DNA from: an uncultured Pelagibacteraceae bacterium
Lineage (GTDB): Bacteria; Pseudomonadota; Alphaproteobacteria; Pelagibacterales; Pelagibacteraceae
Assembly (NCBI GenBank): GCA_902516395.1
Contig: CABXYN010000002.1
Location: 1 to 64,000 of the forward strand
Direction of reading: 5' to 3'
Length of the DNA: 64,000 nt
Positions 60,147 through 64,000 of the stretch are shown one piece after another (positions within the stretch are counted from its first letter, which is position 1; each line of letters opens with the position of its first letter). Below the pieces are notes generated by a model. It did not search any database. It was given only the letters and a program-made list of their open reading frames with translations, and was not told the DNA's origin. A program made the translations under genes and the position numbers.

Positions 60147-61214
60147 ATGTCCGATTTAAAAAAAATTAAAGACGAGTATTTGAATAAACTAGACAGTGAT
60201 TTACATATTGAAAGTGTAAATCAAATAAAAACAGAATTATTTGGTAAAAATGGAAAGATTTCTAATTCTTTTAAAACATTAGGGTCTTTGCCAAACGATG
60301 AAAGAAAAAAGTTTGCATCAGACTTAAATTCAATAAAAGACGAACTACAAGATAAAATAAATTCTAAACTTAAAGAAATTGAAACAAAAGAGATTAACTC
60401 TAAACTTGAAAATGAAAAAGTAGATGTAACATTACCCGAGAGAGAATTTAGTCGAGGAAAAATCCATCCTGTTTCACAAGTAATTGATGAGATATCATCA
60501 ATATTTTCAGAAATTGGATTTAGCGTTGAAGAAGGACCAGATATAGAGAATGAGCATTACAATTTTACTGCATTAAATACTCCTGACAATCATCCAGCTA
60601 GAGATATGCATGACACTTTTTATTTAGATAACAATAAAGAATTATTATTAAGAACGCACACTTCTCCAGTACAGGTTAGAACAATGTTAAATGGAAAGCC
60701 TCCATTCAAGATTATAGCACCAGGCAGAACATATAGATCTGATAGTGATCAAACTCATTCTCCTATGTTTCATCAAGTCGAAGGCCTTCATATTGATAAA
60801 GATATAAATATGGGCCATCTAAAAGGATGTTTAAACTATTTTATAAAATCATTTTTTGAAGTGGACAAAATCAAAATGAGATTTAGACCAAGCCACTTTC
60901 CTTTTACTGAGCCATCTGCAGAAGTGGATATTGGTTATGAAATAAAGAATGGAAAAATAGTTATTGGCGAGGGAGATAAGTGGTTAGAAATTCTAGGTTG
61001 TGGCATGGTACATCCAAATGTGCTTAAAAATGTAAAAGTAAATCCAGATAAATACCAAGGTTATGCTTTTGGTATTGGAATAGATAGACTTGGAATGCTT
61101 AAGTATGGAATCAATGATTTAAGAGCTTTTTTTGAGACTGACTATAGGTGGCTTAACCATTTTGGCTTTGATCCATTAGATGTTCCATCAAATTATAGAG
61201 GTCTTAGCAGATGA
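60147..61214 (+). CDS. pheS: Phenylalanyl-tRNA synthetase alpha subunit
   Basis: PheS holds the aminoacylation site of the alpha2-beta2 PheRS. The 355-residue class II protein has an N-terminal coiled-coil tRNA-binding arm (about 1-95), motif 1 around [14 protein letters not shown], motif 2 in [21 protein letters not shown] and motif 3 in [17 protein letters not shown]. Length is normal. It overlaps pheT by 4 bases (ATGA) and starts 43 bases after rplT without a recognisable leader attenuator. Confidence 0.97.
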   Translation: MSDLKKIKDEYLNKLDSDLHIESVNQIKTELFGKNGKISNSFKTLGSLPNDERKKFASDLNSIKDELQDKINSKLKEIETKEINSKLENEKVDVTLPEREFSRGKIHPVSQVIDEISSIFSEIGFSVEEGPDIENEHYNFTALNTPDNHPARDMHDTFYLDNNKELLLRTHTSPVQVRTMLNGKPPFKIIAPGRTYRSDSDQTHSPMFHQVEGLHIDKDINMGHLKGCLNYFIKSFFEVDKIKMRFRPSHFPFTEPSAEVDIGYEIKNGKIVIGEGDKWLEILGCGMVHPNVLKNVKVNPDKYQGYAFGIGIDRLGMLKYGINDLRAFFETDYRWLNHFGFDPLDVPSNYRGLSR

Positions 61215-63619
61215 AATTTACTATAGGTTGGTTAAAGGAGCACCTCGACACCCAAAAAAAAGATAATGAGTTAATTGAAAAACTAACAAATATTGGTCTG
61301 GAAGTTGAGAGTTTTGAAAATCTAAGTTCTAGTTTAGACAGTTTTAAAGTAGCAAAAATTATTAATGCTGAACAGCATCCGAATGCAGATAGACTTAGAA
61401 TATGTGATGTTGATATTGGGTTGGATAATACTGTTAAGGTAGTATGTGGAGCACCAAATGCAAAAAAAGATCTTTTAACTATTTATGCAGGTCCTGGATC
61501 AATAATTCCAAAAAATAACATGAAGCTTTCAGTTAGCAAGATTAGAGGGGTTACTTCTTATGGAATGCTGTGTTCAGAATCTGAACTAAATTTATCAAAT
61601 GAAAGCGAAGGAATAACAGAACTATCAACTAGTAAATACTCTGATAAAATTGGTAAAAACTTTTTTAATAGTAATACTGAAAAAGTTGTAGATTTATCAA
61701 TTACACCTAATCGTCCTGATTGCTTGGGGGTAAGAGGTATAGCTAGAGATCTTGCTGCTGCTGGAGTTGGTAAATTAAAAAAAATTTCACTTAAAAATAT
61801 TAAAAATAATGGGTCACAAAAAATTAAAGTTTCAATCACAAAAGATAAAAATCAAGGTTGTACGGTATTTGGTAGTTGTTTAATTGAGGGTGTTACTAAT
61901 GAAGAAAGTCCTAAATGGCTTAAAGAAAAAATTATTTCACTTGGTCAAAAACCAATTTCAGCAATTGTTGATATTACAAATTATGTAATGTTAGACTTAA
62001 ATAGACCACTTCATGCATATGATGCAGATAAAATTGACAAAGAAATTATAGTAAGAAATTCAAAAAAGGGTGAAACTTTCGAAGCTCTTGATAACAAAGA
62101 GTATAAATTAGGTGATGATATGTGTGTTATTTCTGATAAATCGGGAGTTTTAGGCTTGGGAGGAATCATTGGAGGAACACGTTCTGGAACCGAAATTAAT
62201 ACTAAAAATATTTTATTAGAATCTGCTTATTTTATTCCTAGATCAATTAGAAAAACTTCAAAATTATTAAATATTGATACTGATGCAAAATTCAGATTTG
62301 AAAGAGGAATTGATACTCAATCAATCGAATTAGGTTTGTCAAAAGCTGCTCAATTGATATCTGAGATTTGTGGTGGTAAAATTAGTAATTTTGATATTCA
62401 AAAAACAGATAAGCATGAAAAGAATAAAATTAAATTTAACGTCTTCTTATTTGAAAAAATAACTGGTTTTAAAGTAAATGATAATGAAATAATTAAAATT
62501 TTAACTGATCTAGGATTTGAAGTTACTAAGGAAAAATTTGAATTAGAATTAAAAATACCCACTTGGAGACCTGATATAACTCAATCAATTGATATAGTCG
62601 AAGAAATAGTAAGAATTATAGGGTATGAGAACATTGAAACCTTACAACCTGAAAAAACTAAAATAAAAGATACTTTAAACGTACAACAAAAACTCTTTCA
62701 CTTTCTTCAACGTTCTGTGGCATCTAAAGGTTATTTTGAGACTGTAACATGGTCATTCACAGATTCAAAAATAAACAAACTTTTTAAAGAAAATTTAAAA
62801 GAAATAAAAATAGTAAATCCAATAAGTTCAGACTTAGATGTTTTGCGAAATTCGATATTCACAAATTTGACTTTTTATTTAAAGAAAAATTTAGATAGAG
62901 GATTTAAAGATATTTCGCTGTTTGAAATTGGACCAATTTTTAAGGACAATAAGCCTGGTGAACAATTGACAGTAATTGGTGCAATTAAATCAGGAAAAAT
63001 ATCAAGATTAAACTGGAACGAAAAAGACAGGGTAGTTGATGTTTTTGACGTGAAGAGAGATGTAATTCAGACACTAGTCGAGGCTGGATACGACAGACAA
63101 AGTTTTTTTGTAAAAGATGAATCCCCTTCATATTATCATCCAGGTAAATCTGGTTCTATTTATCTTGATAAGGATGAAATAGAGCCTGTTGCTTTTTTTG
63201 GTGAAATCCATCCAAATATTTTAAAAAAACTTGATATTAAAACTGAAGGTCTAGTTGGTTTTGAAATTTATATGGATTATCTAAAGGAGAATAAAATTAA
63301 GCTTAAAGATCTAAAAACAAATTTTGAATACTCAGATTATCAAAAATCGGAAAGAGACTTTGCATTTGTTGTAGATAAAAATTTTAAGGCACAGGATTTG
63401 ATTGAAATTATATCATCAATTGATAAAAATTTAATACGATCTATTAAAATTTTTGATATTTATGAGGGTGAAAATATTCCTCAAGACAAAAAGTCGATAG
63501 CTCTAAATGTAACAATTCAATCATCTGAAAAGACTTTAGAAGAGAGTGATCTTGAAAAAATTAATAAATTAATTATTTCGACTGTAGAGACTAAGTCCGG
63601 CGCAAAAATTAGGTCCTAA
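61211..63619 (+). CDS. pheT: Phenylalanyl-tRNA synthetase beta subunit
   Basis: PheT is the large structural and editing subunit of PheRS. The 802-residue protein has the EMAP-like tRNA-binding domain ([21 protein letters not shown], about 45-150), the B3/B4 editing domain, B5 domain, a degenerate catalytic core and the C-terminal anticodon-binding domain ([15 protein letters not shown] onward). Size and order are those of the bacterial family. Its stop abuts the lepA start, extending the translation cluster. Confidence 0.97.
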   Translation: MKFTIGWLKEHLDTQKKDNELIEKLTNIGLEVESFENLSSSLDSFKVAKIINAEQHPNADRLRICDVDIGLDNTVKVVCGAPNAKKDLLTIYAGPGSIIPKNNMKLSVSKIRGVTSYGMLCSESELNLSNESEGITELSTSKYSDKIGKNFFNSNTEKVVDLSITPNRPDCLGVRGIARDLAAAGVGKLKKISLKNIKNNGSQKIKVSITKDKNQGCTVFGSCLIEGVTNEESPKWLKEKIISLGQKPISAIVDITNYVMLDLNRPLHAYDADKIDKEIIVRNSKKGETFEALDNKEYKLGDDMCVISDKSGVLGLGGIIGGTRSGTEINTKNILLESAYFIPRSIRKTSKLLNIDTDAKFRFERGIDTQSIELGLSKAAQLISEICGGKISNFDIQKTDKHEKNKIKFNVFLFEKITGFKVNDNEIIKILTDLGFEVTKEKFELELKIPTWRPDITQSIDIVEEIVRIIGYENIETLQPEKTKIKDTLNVQQKLFHFLQRSVASKGYFETVTWSFTDSKINKLFKENLKEIKIVNPISSDLDVLRNSIFTNLTFYLKKNLDRGFKDISLFEIGPIFKDNKPGEQLTVIGAIKSGKISRLNWNEKDRVVDVFDVKRDVIQTLVEAGYDRQSFFVKDESPSYYHPGKSGSIYLDKDEIEPVAFFGEIHPNILKKLDIKTEGLVGFEIYMDYLKENKIKLKDLKTNFEYSDYQKSERDFAFVVDKNFKAQDLIEIISSIDKNLIRSIKIFDIYEGENIPQDKKSIALNVTIQSSEKTLEESDLEKINKLIISTVETKSGAKIRS

Positions 63620-64000
63620 ATGTCCACTGAAATTGATAATATTAGAAATTTTGCAATCATTGCCCATATAGACCATGGCAAATCAACTATAGCAGATAGA
63701 ATTATACATAAATGTGGTGGTTTAACAGATAGAGAAATGAAAGCTCAAGTACTTGACTCAATGGATATTGAAAGAGAGAGAGGTATAACTATTAAAGCTC
63801 AAACGGTAAAATTAAATTATAAATCTAAAGATGGCAAAATTTATATTCTAAATATCATAGATACCCCAGGTCATGTTGATTTTAGCTATGAAGTAAGTAG
63901 ATCTTTGTATGCTTGCGAAGGTTCGATATTAATTGTGGACAGTACTCAAGGGGTTGAAGCTCAAACATTAGCAAACGTTTATCAAGCTCTTGATATAAAC
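63620..64000 (+). CDS. lepA: Elongation factor 4 (LepA), 3' end cut by window
   Basis: The frame starts right after the pheT stop and stays open to the window end, which is why it is absent from the ORF track. The 127 visible residues give the G domain of Lep[20 protein letters not shown] (G1), [13 protein letters not shown] (G2), [17 protein letters not shown] (G3). LepA is a ribosome-binding GTPase related to EF-G that acts on stalled or assembling ribosomes. Only about one fifth of the gene is seen, but the LepA-specific GITIKAQTV stretch makes the call firm. Confidence 0.96.
   Translation, partial: MSTEIDNIRNFAIIAHIDHGKSTIADRIIHKCGGLTDREMKAQVLDSMDIERERGITIKAQTVKLNYKSKDGKIYILNIIDTPGHVDFSYEVSRSLYACEGSILIVDSTQGVEAQTLANVYQALDIN

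Overview
The window reads as a chromosomal segment of a streamlined marine alphaproteobacterium of the SAR11 / Pelagibacterales type. The reasons are the very AT-rich sequence, gene spacing close to zero (no stretch over 300 bases lacks a gene), alphaproteobacterial gene neighbourhoods (ubiE-ubiB-coaBC-dut, mutM-rpsT-dnaA-dnaN, irr beside fabA-fabB-fabI, helicase-fdxA-carD), an Irr-type Fur regulator, and a fused TRAP transporter with a TAXI-type binding protein. I see no insertion sequence, prophage, CRISPR array or rRNA gene. The taxonomic call is an inference from these features, not from a search.

Layout. 1-7.9 kb: 3' part of metK, then a nusA-infB-rbfA-rpsO-pnp operon preceded by a leader that contains a complete intrinsic terminator, then a small ABM-fold protein. 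7.9-14 kb: exported msrB with a 49-residue membrane mini-protein, fabI-fabB-fabA (minus strand), irr, and a rubrerythrin / Fe-S oxidoreductase / DUF3501 group; three similar 17-base palindrome-like sites sit at the irr and rubrerythrin promoters. 14-19 kb (minus): SH3 protein, moeB/thiF-like, dut, coaBC, ubiB, ubiE. 19-23 kb (plus): mutM, rpsT with an apparently leaderless promoter, dnaA, dnaN. 23-30 kb: plsC-like, lysA, an LptM-like lipoprotein missed by the ORF track, argH, a TlpA-like thioredoxin, an esterase, an HNH nuclease, coq7, dsbB, a DedA/YqaA protein. 30-36.3 kb: tRNA-Leu(CAA) abutting an acyl-CoA synthetase, a self-contained 27-residue lysine-rich peptide gene, and carD, fdxA, a TerB-like gene and a Suv3-like helicase on the minus strand. 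36.4-42.1 kb: acetoacetyl-CoA synthetase, TAXI-TRAP transporter, thioesterase, tRNA-Arg(ACG). 42.2-49 kb: an unusual pyruvate dehydrogenase operon followed by a gamma-butyrobetaine/trimethyllysine-type dioxygenase, an EamA transporter and uppP. 49-55 kb: gltD-gltB behind a TGCA-N9-TGCA palindrome. 55-64 kb: hydrolase, glycosyltransferase, thrS-infC-rpmI-rplT-pheS-pheT and the start of lepA.

Most striking points. (1) The pyruvate dehydrogenase E1 carries an N-terminal lipoyl domain while the adjacent E2 has none, so the swinging arm appears to have moved from E2 to E1. (2) A 27-residue peptide with 20 Lys/Arg has its own promoter, 5' hairpin, strong ribosome site and terminator, and converges on a CarD protein with a lysine-rich N-terminal extension. 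(3) A terminator lies between the only visible nusA promoter and the nusA start, suggesting attenuation by the factor it encodes. (4) Candidate Irr operators are shared by irr and rubrerythrin.
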